DNA from: Ceratodon purpureus
Taxonomy: Eukaryota > Streptophyta > Bryopsida > Pseudoditrichales > Ditrichaceae
Direction of reading: 5' to 3'
Assembly (NCBI GenBank): GCA_014871385.1
Contig: CM026425.1
Coordinates: 3,305,561-3,369,560 of the forward strand
Length of the DNA: 64,000 bases
Below, piece after piece: positions 12,791 to 24,202 of the stretch. The notes under the pieces were generated by a model, which saw nothing but the letters and a program-made list of their open reading frames with translations, did no database searches and had not been told where the DNA came from. How positions within the stretch are numbered: the first letter of the stretch is position 1; every line of letters begins with the position of its first letter. The position numbers were made by a program, and so were the translations under genes.

Positions 12791-13544
12791 AGGCCAATAA
12801 TGTAACCAGTGCAGTCGTTTGTTGTAGCGGTGCAATTGAGGCCCTGGTCCAGACACTGCACTCCTCGCCAGTTGGGTTCAGAGCGATTATACCACCCAAA
12901 CCATAAATTATTCTGCCAGCAGGGGATTCGTTGAGTGGAGTTCCAGCCTGCCAAGTTGATGTGAAGGTTGGGAGTGCTTTTGTTCCATGCTGCCCAAATG
13001 GCTTGCATAGCTTCCACTGGCAAGCCCCACAAGAGAAACAAACCTTGAAAATTTTAGAAATTAGATATAACCACCTGGGGTGCATCGTTCCGATCAAGTT
13101 AGCACCAGATTACGAACCAGTCAATAAACCAGGCCCCATGAGGTCTTCAAGACTCTTTTCTCTTAGTAACGTAGCAAGGCATTATGATGGCTGATGAAAT
13201 GTTGCTGGAATGGTTGTCAGAATGGTCGAGAGGTCCACCTCAGGTGAATTTACCATACAACATCACATGGCGTTCCTCACATCTCCCAGTACAGGCCTGA
13301 GGAGAATTCACCTAATCTATACAGACCAAATAAATTCCGAAGCTGGTATTACCCCAGCAAAGCGGCCATATCATTCATTCTAGAAAATAACGCAATGATC
13401 ATGATACTCACACTGGCCGATTTCATATGTGAGTGTGTTGTTCGCCTCGACAGGGAGAGGTGAAAGAAAGAGAATTAACGCCACCACTACAACGCACAGG
13501 CTATGTCGCTGACGCAGCGTCCATCTCTTGACCGTGACATACAT
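12791..13544 (-). CDS. N-terminal exons of an LRR receptor-like protein (fragment)
   Basis: Two exons join in phase: 13544-13412 (donor GTGAGT) and 13016-12791 (donor GTGAGA). Exon 1 encodes a short basic start, a hydrophobic signal-peptide core (CVVVVALILFLSPLPVEA) and a linker. Exon 2 continues LEAMQAIWAAWNKSTPN and ends EPNWRGVQC, then CTGYIIGL. This is the LRRNT_2 cap that precedes the leucine-rich repeats in plant receptor kinases and receptor-like proteins: a small helix, a tryptophan, then W-x-GV-x-C. No LRR or kinase exon follows to the left. The next sequence is the proposed CACTA end, 68 bases past the donor. The gene therefore looks interrupted, with the rest displaced beyond the transposon or lost. 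It would act at the plasma membrane if whole. The start at 13544 is chosen because the signal peptide follows directly. Confidence 0.65.
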
Positions 13545-16500
13545 GGAGCCTGTTACATGTGAGTCCGGAATTAGGAAAGTGAAGCCACATGTAAAATCCA
13601 TGCTCTTCTTCTCCGAAGTGTGCAGCTCGCAAGTAGATCCTGTGAGTGAATGAGGCAGTACCGAAATCGTTGATGGTGTAAGTTTGGAGGTGGCTTTTGC
13701 GATGTTAGCTCCGGCAGGCTCACTTTGCAGACAAGCTCAGATCCCATGGACAACAGCACAGATTCTCAACCTCATCAGGTAAGGCAGATAGGACCATATA
13801 AATGTATAAATATGTATATGTTGCGGAAAATGTGGCAATATGCTCAGTCTAAACCTTTGAGCCAGCTCCGAAAGCCCACTTGAAGGTGCATATGCCGACA
13901 ATCCACAGCAGCCATTACCTGGAGTAGTGGACCTTGTATATGCGTATTAGAGTTATCCTTAAAGTCATTTTGAGTTTTGAAGAGATGTTCTGAATCCTGC
14001 TTTTGTTTTTTTACTCCAAATAGTTGGGAGGTATGGAAAATCTTGGTGATCGCATTGTATTGGGTGTATAAGAGTTTGGTAGTCTCTAAAATCAAGGAAG
14101 ACTAGTTTTGTTGTTCTTAGTTTTCTTGAGTACGGAGACCACCAAGCTTTTTCACACCCAATGTAGAGAGACCATCAAGCTCTTCCACATCTATTAACTA
14201 TTTATAGTGAGCAAATAAAATCATGTTTAATCAAAATTCATGGTATCTAAATCAAATACTAGATGTATGTACAAATAACTCTATTACCCTTCTAACTTGG
14301 TTGAAACTTACATCAATCCAACATCTACTTCAACAAAGACGCTCTCACACATTCCCCCTCCAAATTCGGAATTTTAAACCGGAAGTCCCCCCACATAAAA
14401 CATGGATAGACTCTGCTCATTTCTAACCTAAATTTTGTGCCTTGTCTCCTCCTCTCTCCGAGCTTTCTTCCAATCCCATTACCACTCAAGCTACTTTTGA
14501 CCAATGAATGAAGTAACTTACTCTCTTCACCTGGGACTTCCCCTTTAAGTTAATATACCTTAACTCACAAAATATTTGTCCATGAACAGGTAACGTATCA
14601 GAATTCTCTAGTTCCCATGAGTGGCAAGTGGCCATACTTCGATTGGTGACTTCCTCTGAATTTGTCAGTGTGATGGCCTGGCTTGCAAATTGAGTTGTGG
14701 GATCACCACCGATTCCGAATTTAATAATTGTGCTCTGTGGGGTCGGTATGATGATTCAGAATCAACAGGGTTTTAAATGTTGTAATACTGTACCATGGTA
14801 AGACAAATCCTTAGTTGCCTCGCAATTGTACAGCTCTATCCAAGCAATTCAGTTGCCGAATTTGTATTACTTCATTTCGTATCCTGTATATGGTAATGAA
14901 AGTCTTTCGTATGCGGTGTACAGTTTAGTAATGAGATGAGAACTGTTGTTTTTGAGAATTTGTGCCTTATCAGTTCTCAAAAGAATGCCTTTGCTAGATA
15001 TTGGGACTTCTAGAACTTTTCTAAACTCCAATTATTGTGCATAAATTTGTGGCCATTTCTGTGGATGCTGCAATAGAGTTGCTTATTACTGTTGGCTAGA
15101 AACGGTCAGTGCGGTCACAATGAGCTCAATATTGGACCTGGATGCTCAAATGGAATAACCTGATCTTTGAAAACTCAATGATCTTTGAAAGATCATCTTA
15201 CTTCATCCACACTCAGTATCTTGTTCCCGAGTGTTGAACATGCATTTATCTGTTACCAACTTGAAAATGTGCTGTAGGGTAAAAATACCTATTCTGCTGG
15301 AATAAGCATATTCTAATATTAGAACACAATACATAGCCATGAAAATGACTTGTATGTGTTGGTATTTGAAATGGAATTCAACCCAAGTGATTTCATGATT
15401 TTTGGAGTTGATATGAATAAGTTACGAATCGTTGGAGTACAAAATAAAAGCGACAAGAATATGGATAGTAGGAGTAATCAAAGTGGACTTGACAATCTCA
15501 TACATCTAACGGTGAATGATCAAGATTGAAGGTTGTAGCAGCGATTGATTTAGATTTTATTGCAACGTCTACCGACCTGCTAAATTAAATACTTCTACCT
15601 CGATCTGGAATTGGATTTGGAATTGTGTAAGGCCTATCAACATTAGACTTTACTCAAATAATCATCGAGTACAAGAATAAATATGAGCAAATACCATGAA
15701 GCTATCATTTAGTAAAGTGCTAGCCTATTACCGGTTTAAAGCTTGACAATCAAATTTTTAACATAAATTTAACCTTTTTATACTAAGGCGCATAGTCAAA
15801 AAAATCATCAATGAGAAAATACATCAATCTCAGACGAATGTAACAGTGGAGAGAACTCTAAGGTAGACGGACTAATAACTAAGAAGGACCAACAAGTGAT
15901 GAAACCAAACATCCATTAAGTGATCATGATGATACTAATTTCACATTCCATTTTTGGTATTAGTGTCATTGTTTCATAAGCAACCATTCATTAGTTATTG
16001 GCACCCTTAAATTTTGGTCCTAAAAATTTCGCAAAAATTTCAATACAACTCCAAAAAAATTAATATTTTTTGTTAATATTTTCTAAGTTTGCCCAATCTT
16101 TATGTATTTTTATCCCACCTCCTGTGTCTACTTTCTGTCCCAATTTCGTCCAATTTCGTCCAATTTCGTCCAGTTTCTGGTTCCTGTACCTTGGTGTGAG
16201 ATGTAAGTATGAGGTGGCTAAAACTTCCCGAGCTCCACATTCAAGATGAGTTCATGGTAGTCAATGCTGCTAAGAAAGTTGAAGAGACTGACCTCCACAT
16301 CAACATGAGAATGTGCAATGTCACAGGTCAGAGGAGGGAAAACACACGCACTGGATATCAGAAATGCGGATCGACGAGGATGGGGAACTCTATCGTTCAA
16401 CTCCACAGAAGGACCTCGTAAACGATAGGTACTGAAGCGAAAATTCTTTCTGCAGTTATCATACATACTGCAAGGATTATAAGCTGACAAACATGACTTT

Positions 16501-16958
16501 CGCTTGATTCGAAAAAGAAGCTAGAGCAATCGAGGCATATGAAGTTGCGTTCGAACTGTTATTCAAACAATGAAAAATTAGTCAGAGTAATCTAAGGTCC
16601 AAAAACAATCTTGAAACAAACCGGGGAACCCGATTGTATTAAGTGGTAACCAGTACCGTGCAATACCCCAGCCAGTGGAGTCCAATAATTTGGCTTCGAC
16701 AAAAGCAGTTAAATGAGGGTCCTAGTCCAGACTCCAGACAGCACCGTTGTTACATGAGATGATAACGACGCGAAATGCAGCGTCGTAACGAAAGTATGGC
16801 CTCATACTTCGGTACAAAACGAACAGTATCTAAATTGGAAGAATTCGACTGTCAGTCTCTCCTTTCCAGCTGCAAGAAATATACTTGGAACGCTGAAAGA
16901 GCCATTGTTGGAACTCCTGAAGAATATGAAACAGTCTCTAGCTCACTAAGCCAAATTC
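13545..16958. other. 3.4 kb without a recognisable gene
   Basis: The first few hundred bases would be the upstream region of the LRR receptor fragment. The rest is AT-rich and stop-filled. There is a short imperfect repeat of GAGACCA-CAAGCT at about 14137-14185. I see no conserved domain in any frame. Confidence 0.5.
16141..16171. repeat. Short tandem repeat, 10-bp unit CAATTTCGTC
   Basis: Three exact copies of CAATTTCGTC stand in a row. It is an isolated microsatellite-like array. Confidence 0.9.
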
Positions 16959-19900
16959 TTACAGTGCTTTCTCCCAGTCATCATCATCGCCATCAGGTAA
17001 TAGAGCTGGCAATGGAGAAGGGGCTGGCAAAGGAGCTTGTTGACCTGATGTACTAACTTGACTACCAATCCTAATGGGTGCAGCAGAACTAGCTGAAGAA
17101 ACTACATTGTCCGTCCTTACAGTGTTACCAACAAGCATTGACGGTCTACTCCATGATGTATTCCCTTCTGAAGGTCCATTGCTCGAACTAGCACTACCAC
17201 CGGAAAGCGCGCCCCAAGGATTCTGAGAAGCTGAAAGAGGAAGAACTTTCGATTGCCAAGCACCAGTCACCTGTCTAGATTCTTTTTGATCATCCCAGGC
17301 ATCTTCCACCCAATTTGAGTCCTGTCTGCCCTTTCTGAATGCAGCAGTTTTAGACCCTGTTGGTAAAGAAGTTTGTATTCCCCAAGCCCCAGCCCGTGCA
17401 GAAGAACTTGCCTCCACTGGAACTGTTGTTGCACCTCTATACTCTGAAGCATGATCAACTCTCCTTAAGGCCGTAGCAGCTCGAGCACCATCCGCAAAAA
17501 TGGCTAAAGCGTTTTTGTCATTCAGCCACACCAGCTCACATTCACCACCAAAGCGTAAAACAAGAGTGCTCACATCTGCTTCTCGTGGAAGATCAAGCAG
17601 CCCTACCACAAGACCAGGTTCCATATCCACTTGTCCGTTGAACGGAGGAGCACGAACTGGTCCCGAAACACCTAGTGAAGGCGTTTTCGGCAACAACGAT
17701 CTGACTGGCACTTTAGATTTAGAGGTGACGTGTACGATGACGAATCTTCTAGGTTCGCGACCATGTCCAGCTACTGTTAGCCCCCATCTCTCAGCCATTT
17801 GATATATCACTTCTCTACGCTCCTTTATCATTGGACTAAAGACATGTAATCGAATACTGCCGCCCGGCCCGGTTCCGCTCTTTGGTCCTTGAACTAAGTA
17901 TTTAAAACGATCTTCTATTGCAGCTACCCACTGTGGATCTCTTCTTATCGTCTCAGCTAGTAACTCAGATCCCACCACCCCTCCTTCTAAGCCAGGAACT
18001 GCTTCGCCTGGTACAGTCGCCCCAAAAGCATCTGCCAGCAAACGCTTCTTCTCAAGTTTTGCACACTCATCGTCACATTGCATTTTTCTCTGCCCCAAAG
18101 GTATCTTGTCCCTATCCTTCCCTTCGACTGGTTGCAAAGGGGCAGGCAACCTGGCAGCGACCATAGAAGCCATATCACTTGCACCTCGTGAAGCGGATCC
18201 TCCAGCACCACATGATACTTCGGCTGTTAACCGCCCACATGAACAAGAGATAGTAACCATGACTTTACATGCAATTTCAGGGCACTGAGAAGTTGGATGG
18301 CAGGAAGCAGCGCAAGTGTGAGAACAGTGCCGACGAGGAGCTCCACACTGTTGGCCACATGAAAGACCTGTTTGTGTCTGACTAGAAGATCCAGCATCCA
18401 CGGTATCACATGGTGGAAGGTGACATGTTCTCTCGCAAGCATGGAGCCCACACTGTCTCGTCTTTCCACAAAGTTTGTTACACTTAATGTCCCGAGAGCC
18501 ACAAGGAATTCCCCTAAGAACTACATGATTACCAACACATTCTTTTGCAACAGGAATTGTGCAGGGCGGACAATCGCCAAAGTGGCAAAGATGGGTTGCT
18601 TCGTGGCCACAAACCTGTAGGAAAATTTTCAAACATGCGTTAACGTCAAAACTCAATTATTTAGAACTCAATCAGAACTAATAAAACCAAGAAGTGAAGT
18701 ATTTGAGCAAGTTCGGTGATAGAGAATAGCCACCTCGAGAGACAGAAAAGAACAGAAGCCCAAACCCAAATTCTAACTCCAGTTAATTCGCATGTTCGCT
18801 AGTAATAGGACCAATGATTCCTTACACCAAAATACAAAACAGAAAATGAATTCAGAAGTTTTTAATCCCTGAGAATTAGTTCCCGTGGGCCGAGAAATTA
18901 CCTGAGGAACCGAACAGGGAAACTGACAAGATGGCAATGGAGTCCCACAAGGAACCGGCGGAGGTATAGAAGTACGTCCACACGCGCAGGACAATTCGGT
19001 GAAAGTAGTCTCCATGCAAGGTGGACAATGTCCGGGATGGCAAAGCTCCTGACAGGCATGTTGTTTGCACCGCAATTTTTTCCCACAAGGTAATAAGCAA
19101 AGATGCGGATCGCGACTTTCAGGGCCATCCAACTGTGCCATACGCTTGTAGTTGGCGGCTGGGCAGCACCTGCGCACAGAAAACATTACAGGGGCATCAA
19201 TATACGCTACTCAAACGCTTTCATCAGATGGAAGATGAAAATTTTGATAAACCAACCTTCATAACAAAACATATTCAAACTGTAAGCAGCGGCTAGCATG
19301 ATTCAAACGATTTTTATACCAAAACAAATATCTCAAATACAAGGCATTAATTCACCTGTCGTTACACCTATGACGTCCGCAACTCCGCATCATCCCACAC
19401 TTTCTGTCGCACAAGAATAAACCTCCATCATTTCCTTCCGCCGCGCTTCCGCTAGCATCATCATTCGATTCAACCCTCCTTGTCAAATGGCATGCAGCTC
19501 TCCGAGTGGAGGCACCACATTGGCATTTCTGATCCACAACAACATCACAAGCAGGACATGGCCCAGTGTGACATGGGCTCCTGCATGGATGCTTCTTGCA
19601 GGAGACCAGTTTCCCACACATCTGCTGGCATGTGGGAATAGGATCAGTACAACTCTGCCGCTCACTCCCTGGGTCTAGTAGATCTGTCAGATTTTTCTTC
19701 CCGCACGGACAGGTGCGTACGACTGAAGGAGATAAATCACAATCTCCGCAGGCACCTGGATGACATTTATTCCCACACATATGGTTTCCGCATGGAAGCA
19801 TCTTTGGGCACTGCATCTCACAAGAGAATACACCTGCTCCTAAATCGATTTTACCAGGCGGTTCAACTTGCCAACACTGCAGACCCTCCTCGCGCCGTCC

Positions 19901-21618
19901 ACAGAAACATTTCGCCTCAAACAAGACACTGCACGGCTGACACGAACCTTCATGGCATGTCTGTGGACACTCGTGGCGACCACAAGATAACGGTCGGCCA
20001 CATTGCTGACCACAACTTTGTGCATCCTTTCCTTGTTCAGCGCAACGACGAGTCGTAATGCTTTTTCCACAAGGACAAGGCTGCGGGGGTGCAAGAGCTG
20101 TACAGGGTGGACACGGACCAGGGTGACACTGTAGAGTACAAGTATGTTTACAGTAACCATTCTTCGACTTATCTAAAGGCTTTTGGCAAGGTCCTCCACA
20201 ACTATGAGGAGTAATATAATAATCTAACGTAGGTTCCCTCACTTGCCCACAGAAACAGTAATACTGGAGCTCATTAGCAGTAGTCATTTGTACAGCTTGA
20301 CAACCTGGACACCTCCAATTCGCCTCTCCAGTACCGGAGTTAGAAACTGAGATGTCGGATGAGGTAGGAGCACGAGCCCATTTCCTTACACAAGGCATGT
20401 GAAAGATGGAATAACAGCTCGCACATGACCACACGGGAGCATTCCTACCCACATTATCATAACAGATCATGCACTCGATCTTTCCTGTTGTGAGCTTCAC
20501 TTCGAGCTCTTGCACCAACTGAGGTATATTAATCTTCTCCGTCATGTCTCTCTGACGTCCGAAATCCATCCTCCTCTCCTTCTCCTGACCAGCACCGCCG
20601 TGTCTACCATGGCCAGAATTTGGCACTTTCAAAGAAGATCTCCCATCAGAAAGTTGTTGATTCGAATCGGATATATTACTAGATTCATTGACGCGCCTCC
20701 AATTTCCATTATCACGACCTCTAAATTGACCTCCGGACCTATTACCACTGTTCCTTCTACCTCCACCTCGAATATCAAATGAATTATCATAGCCGCCACG
20801 TGATTCAACTCTCACATCACCAGAAACAGACTGCTGCTGTTCATAACCCTGGTTCTCTCTACTAAGAATACCATCTCTAGAAGGCAAAGAAACTCCACGC
20901 TCCGACACTTCCACTCTACTTTCCAAATCTTGTCGTTCAAATCCGTCCCTCCCTCTCCCCCTCCCTGCATCACTCCCTCGCCTGCCTCTCCTGATGTCAA
21001 ACCCCCGACGCGGAAATATCTGCGAGTCACTTCTAAGCTGCTCTGATACATTCGACTGATTCATAGGCTGCAAAGAATCACAAAAAACCAACATCAATGC
21101 CTGGATCAAACACTCCATAAATCTTCATATACAACCTTCACAAAACCTAATCACACCAACAAATCAAAACTGCAAAGATAGAGAAGCAACCCAATCAACC
21201 GAACTGTAAAAGAAAGTCCAAGATCACATGAACACATCAAAAGAAGAGGGACGCAACGAATTACCTCCACCCCATCACCACGACCACCAGGCTCCTGCAC
21301 AGGAATTCCCCGATCGAACACACGAACATCACCTGAAGCAGAATTCGGCCTCCGACCCCTTCCCCTACTGGACGCCACCGAACCGCCTCCCCGACCTCCT
21401 CTCCCCCTTCTCACCCCTCGATTCTCCTCATACTCCATCCCTCGCCCTCCACCTACATTGCTTGATTGCAGCAACGCAGGCTGATCCCCCACCGCGCTCA
21501 TACTCCCCAACTCCCCAAAATTGGAGTAAATCCCAACTCCCTCTATCCCAACCACTCCAAGACCAGACAGAGATCCCCCACCACCACCAAAACTACAAAA
21601 CCGATCCTCCACCTCCAA
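16959..21618 (-). CDS. NFXL1: NF-X1-type zinc-finger protein, NFXL1-like
   Basis: Four exons join in phase to 1329 residues: 21618-21265, 21067-19356, 19169-18902 and 18614-16959. The N-terminus is Gly/Arg-rich (RRGRGGRGG, GGGRRN, QFRGRDNG). At about residue 316 a RING/PHD-like finger begins (CMICYDNVGRNAPVWSC, then WRCPGCQ). About nine NF-X1 cysteine-rich repeats follow, such as CGRPLSCGRHECPQTCHEGSC and CGKKLRCKQHACQELCHPGHC. The C-terminal part (about 1000-1130) includes PQWVAAIEDRFKYLV and RFVIVHVTSKS, placed where NFXL1 proteins carry an R3H-like region. In Arabidopsis NFXL1 (about 1190 residues) is a nuclear regulator of stress and defence responses; this protein is somewhat longer because of its N-terminal extension. 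All splice sites are GT-AG and no break is seen. It is probably the only intact ordinary host gene wholly inside the window. The ATG at 21618 is the most upstream in-frame; MSAVGDQ at residue 39 is an alternative. Confidence 0.93.
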
Positions 21619-22208
21619 GACTAAACCACCCTAAAAAACCTCAACTAACCCTAAATCACGTCCGGTGAAAAAAATCCTCAAAACTTTACAAAGAAAATCT
21701 CCCTGGCACCAACTTCGAAATCCAGAGAAGACCAAAGACAACCGAAAGGAAACCAACGGCACCCGAATGGGAAACCGAAGGCGGCGGATGCAATCAACAG
21801 CAACAAAAACCCAACTGCCGAGTTCTCCACAAACCCAAATCCGAAGAGCGCTGCCAAAAAGGCTCCCTGAAGTGGCTGAAGTACCGATGTCTGAATCTAA
21901 AACGAGAATCTCCCAACCAACCCAAATTCTTGCACGAGAATGTGCGACCCACCAACCGACCCAGTGAGGGCGTCGTAACCCTAATCTAAGAGAGGTTGTA
22001 TTTCAACAGGGAAGTGGATTGGGGAGGTGTTATAAAGCCGCAGGGACGGGCGTGATGGCCACGGCAGGAGAATTCTCCGCCACGGCAAGGTGGAGAGATC
22101 AGAAAGTCTGTGATTCAATGGCTGGAAGTGCCACGAAATGCGATGCGCAGCGTGCGATGTGCATGAGCTTCCCCGTGTGTGCGCGCACTGACGAAGCCTG
22201 CGTCCACC
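21619..22208. promoter_or_regulatory. NFXL1 upstream and leader region
   Basis: This minus-strand upstream sequence begins with AACCCTAA-type leader motifs near 21605-21660. Open frames on the plus strand here (about 21665-21967) have no domain and mirror the purine-rich composition. No clear TATA box was found. Confidence 0.35.
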
Positions 22209-22535
22209 GGTCGCCCAAAACTCGTCCGAAATCCGTTGGACGAAGGAAGAAATTCGTTGAATAGAGGGAAGAGGTTCGTTGGACGAAGAGGGAAGATCGT
22301 TGGACGAAGAGGGAAGGTCGTTGGACGAAGAGGGAAGGTCGTTGGACGAAGAGGGAAGGTCGTTGGACGAAGAGGGAAGGTCGTTGGACGGGGATGAGCG
22401 TCCGTTGGAAGAAGGGGGAATTTCGTTGAAGAAAGGGTAAGCTCGTTGGAAGGAGGAGGGAGTTCGTTGGAAGGAAGGGGTAGTTCGTTGGAAGAAGGGA
22501 GGAGTTCGTTGGAAGGAGGGGGAGTTCGTCGGAAG
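22209..22535. repeat. Minisatellite, 21-bp unit GTTGGACGAAGAGGGAAGGTC
   Basis: From about 22277 to 22390 there are near-identical copies of a 21-bp unit built on GTTGGACGAAGAGGGAAGG. Flanking units (22209-22276 and 22390-22535) are diverged, with cores such as GTTGGAAGGAGGAGGGAGTTC. Because 21 is a multiple of three, long frames stay open on both strands (GRRGKVV on plus, SSSNDLP on minus); these are repeat by-products rather than supported genes. Confidence 0.9.
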
Positions 22536-22678
22536 TTTCGGGCTGAGGGGGGAGACGGAGCTTTGGCGGTGTTGTGGGCTCGGTTGAGTTCCAGAAGTTC
22601 GTGGATGTTTCGTTTGTTTTTTGATTCGTTTCGTAGGTTTTGGGTGTGTCATTGTTCGTTCTTGTGTTGTTGTATACG

Positions 22679-22797
22679 GTGAGTCCCCCCGGGAGGGGCT
22701 CACGCCATATAACGCCCGCCGTCGCAAAAGGGGAGGGCGTAGCCCGACCCGTGCGACAAGGGCGTTATATCGCGTGAGCCCCGACCGGGGGACTCAC
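22679..22797. repeat. GC-rich inverted repeat / hairpin with 38-39 bp arms
   Basis: The left arm is 22679-22717 and the right arm 22760-22797. Both arms read GTGAGTCCCCC, then GGGGCTCACGC and ATATAACGCCC from the outside in, with few mismatches. A short GTCGC match extends the pairing inward, leaving a loop of about 30 bases. It could be a small MITE or a structured RNA element. No target duplication was recognised. Confidence 0.85.
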
Positions 22798-22892
22798 CCG
22801 ACGTAACTGCCCGTTGGAATTTTTCCCCGACGCGTTCCCAGTGATATGAACTATCGTTCTCTTTAAATCCCAGCACAGTAGTCTGTTCCCAC

Positions 22893-23135
22893 CATGTCCG
22901 TGCGGTGCCCCACCATGCCCGAGCGATGTCCAGCCTGCCCGAGCGATGCCCAGCCTACCCAAGCAATGCCCAAGCCTGCCCGAGCGGTGCCCAAGCCTGC
23001 CCGAGCGGTGCCCCACCCTGCCCGAGCGATGCCCAGCCTGCCCCGAGCGAAGCCCCAGTCTGCCCGTGCGAGCCCCAGCTTACCCGCGCGTGGCCCAGCT
23101 TGCCCGAGCGAAGCCCAAGCCTGCCCGTACGAGGG
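22893..23135. repeat. Minisatellite, 20-21 bp unit related to GCCTGCCCGAGCGATGCCCA
   Basis: About eleven units with the core TGCCCGAGCG-TGCCCA run in direct orientation and become more diverged toward the right (CCCGTGCGAGCCCAGC forms). Open frames on both strands across it are Pro/Ala/Ser-rich and repeat-driven, so no gene is called. Confidence 0.85.
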
Positions 23136-23521
23136 GCTGACACAATATCCACGCTCACGCTACCCATGTGCGGATATCCACTGAAAGATACTCTGGCACC
23201 GAGTGATGTCTTACATGTCCACGCAGAATGATCGAGTATCAGCCGGTTAATCCGTCGCAGAGAATCTTCATTAATCAGAAAATACAAGTTTGCTTCTAAA
23301 AGCGGAAGTATAAATTTGGAGTAGTTTCAGCTTCTGCAAACGATATGGGTTATTTGCTCACATATTTTGCACGAATGGGTGCTTGACACGTCATCGACAT
23401 GGAGGATCAACGAACGGAGAAGGTTTAACGAACGATATTTTCCACTCGAACGGAACCACATCCCCGAACGGCTGAGATCTTCTGAATTTTGCTCGATACA
23501 TCCTGATCGTCGAAAAGGAAG
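23136..23521. other. Non-coding stretch between minisatellite and TATA box
   Basis: No supported gene. It is read as the upstream region of the recombinase-like gene that follows. Confidence 0.35.
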
Positions 23522-23527
23522 TATAAA
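23522..23527 (+). promoter_or_regulatory. TATA box of the recombinase-like gene
   Basis: TATAAA followed by GGCGGGGG, then CAAACCCTAGCTCA about 15-20 bases later, is a typical plant core promoter and leader start. Transcription would begin near 23550. A T-rich leader follows, with a likely leader intron starting GTATGTTTTC at 23998. Confidence 0.6.
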
Positions 23528-24202
23528 GGCGGGGGTCGACAAACCCTAGCTCATTTTCTTCGTCTCTTTCTGGGGACCTGTGCCTTGCGGGAGCCCTGCC
23601 GTTTTTGTGTTCGTTTTTTGTTTTTGTGTTTGTTTTCTTTGTGTAATCTGCTTAGCGTTGTGTTTTGCTTAGTTAGCGTTTACTCTTGTTTCTGTGTTGT
23701 TTGTTTAGGTTGCGGTTGTTTAGTCTGCGGTTTAGGTCCTTAGTCGCTGTGTTTGGAGTGTCCTTAGTCGATCGGAGTTTAGTTTTGTTTTGCAGTTCTT
23801 CTTTGAAGTGTTGTCGTTATGTTTTTGTCAGAGTTGAAGCTAATATCTCGTAGTTTTTAGGTTTACTTGTGTTTTGGTTGGAGGCAGCGGCGGCGGCGCT
23901 TAGTTTTTAAGTTGTGTTCAGGCGATTGTTAGAGAGTTTAGTTAGTTTAACTTCGTGTGTTTAGATTTCTGATAGCGTTGTCGACCTTTAAAATCAGGTA
24001 TGTTTTCTTATTCGTGTACAGTTCCTTTCTGTGTTCCTTGAGTCTGTTGTCGTTTTAATTAGGTTTGTTGTTTTAGTTCGAGTGCATTTTTAGTCTGCAA
24101 TGTTTCTTAGTAGTCGATGGTTCTTAGTCTAATAGTCTGTGATGTTTTGAGTTCAATATATGCCTGTTTTCTTATATGTGTTTGACAAGGTTCGTTGTCA
24201 AG

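Noticed and set aside
14100-14420. Possible retrotransposon end sequence around 14.1-14.4 kb
   Set aside because: There are weak composition hints only, with no paired terminal repeats or coding domain; no confident LTR-type or other virus-like element was recognised anywhere in the window.
16775-17056. Plus-strand frame overlapping the 3' end of NFXL1
   Set aside because: It overlaps the well-supported NFXL1 last exon on the opposite strand and has no domain.
21981-22727. Long minus-strand frame across the 21-bp minisatellite (SSSNDLP repeats)
   Set aside because: The frame is open only because the repeat unit is a multiple of three and lacks stops; the opposite strand is open too, and no domain or splice context supports it.
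22894-23287. Overlapping Pro/Ala/Cys-rich and Gly-rich frames over the second minisatellite
   Set aside because: Several frames on both strands are open through the same GC-rich repeat; none has a domain.
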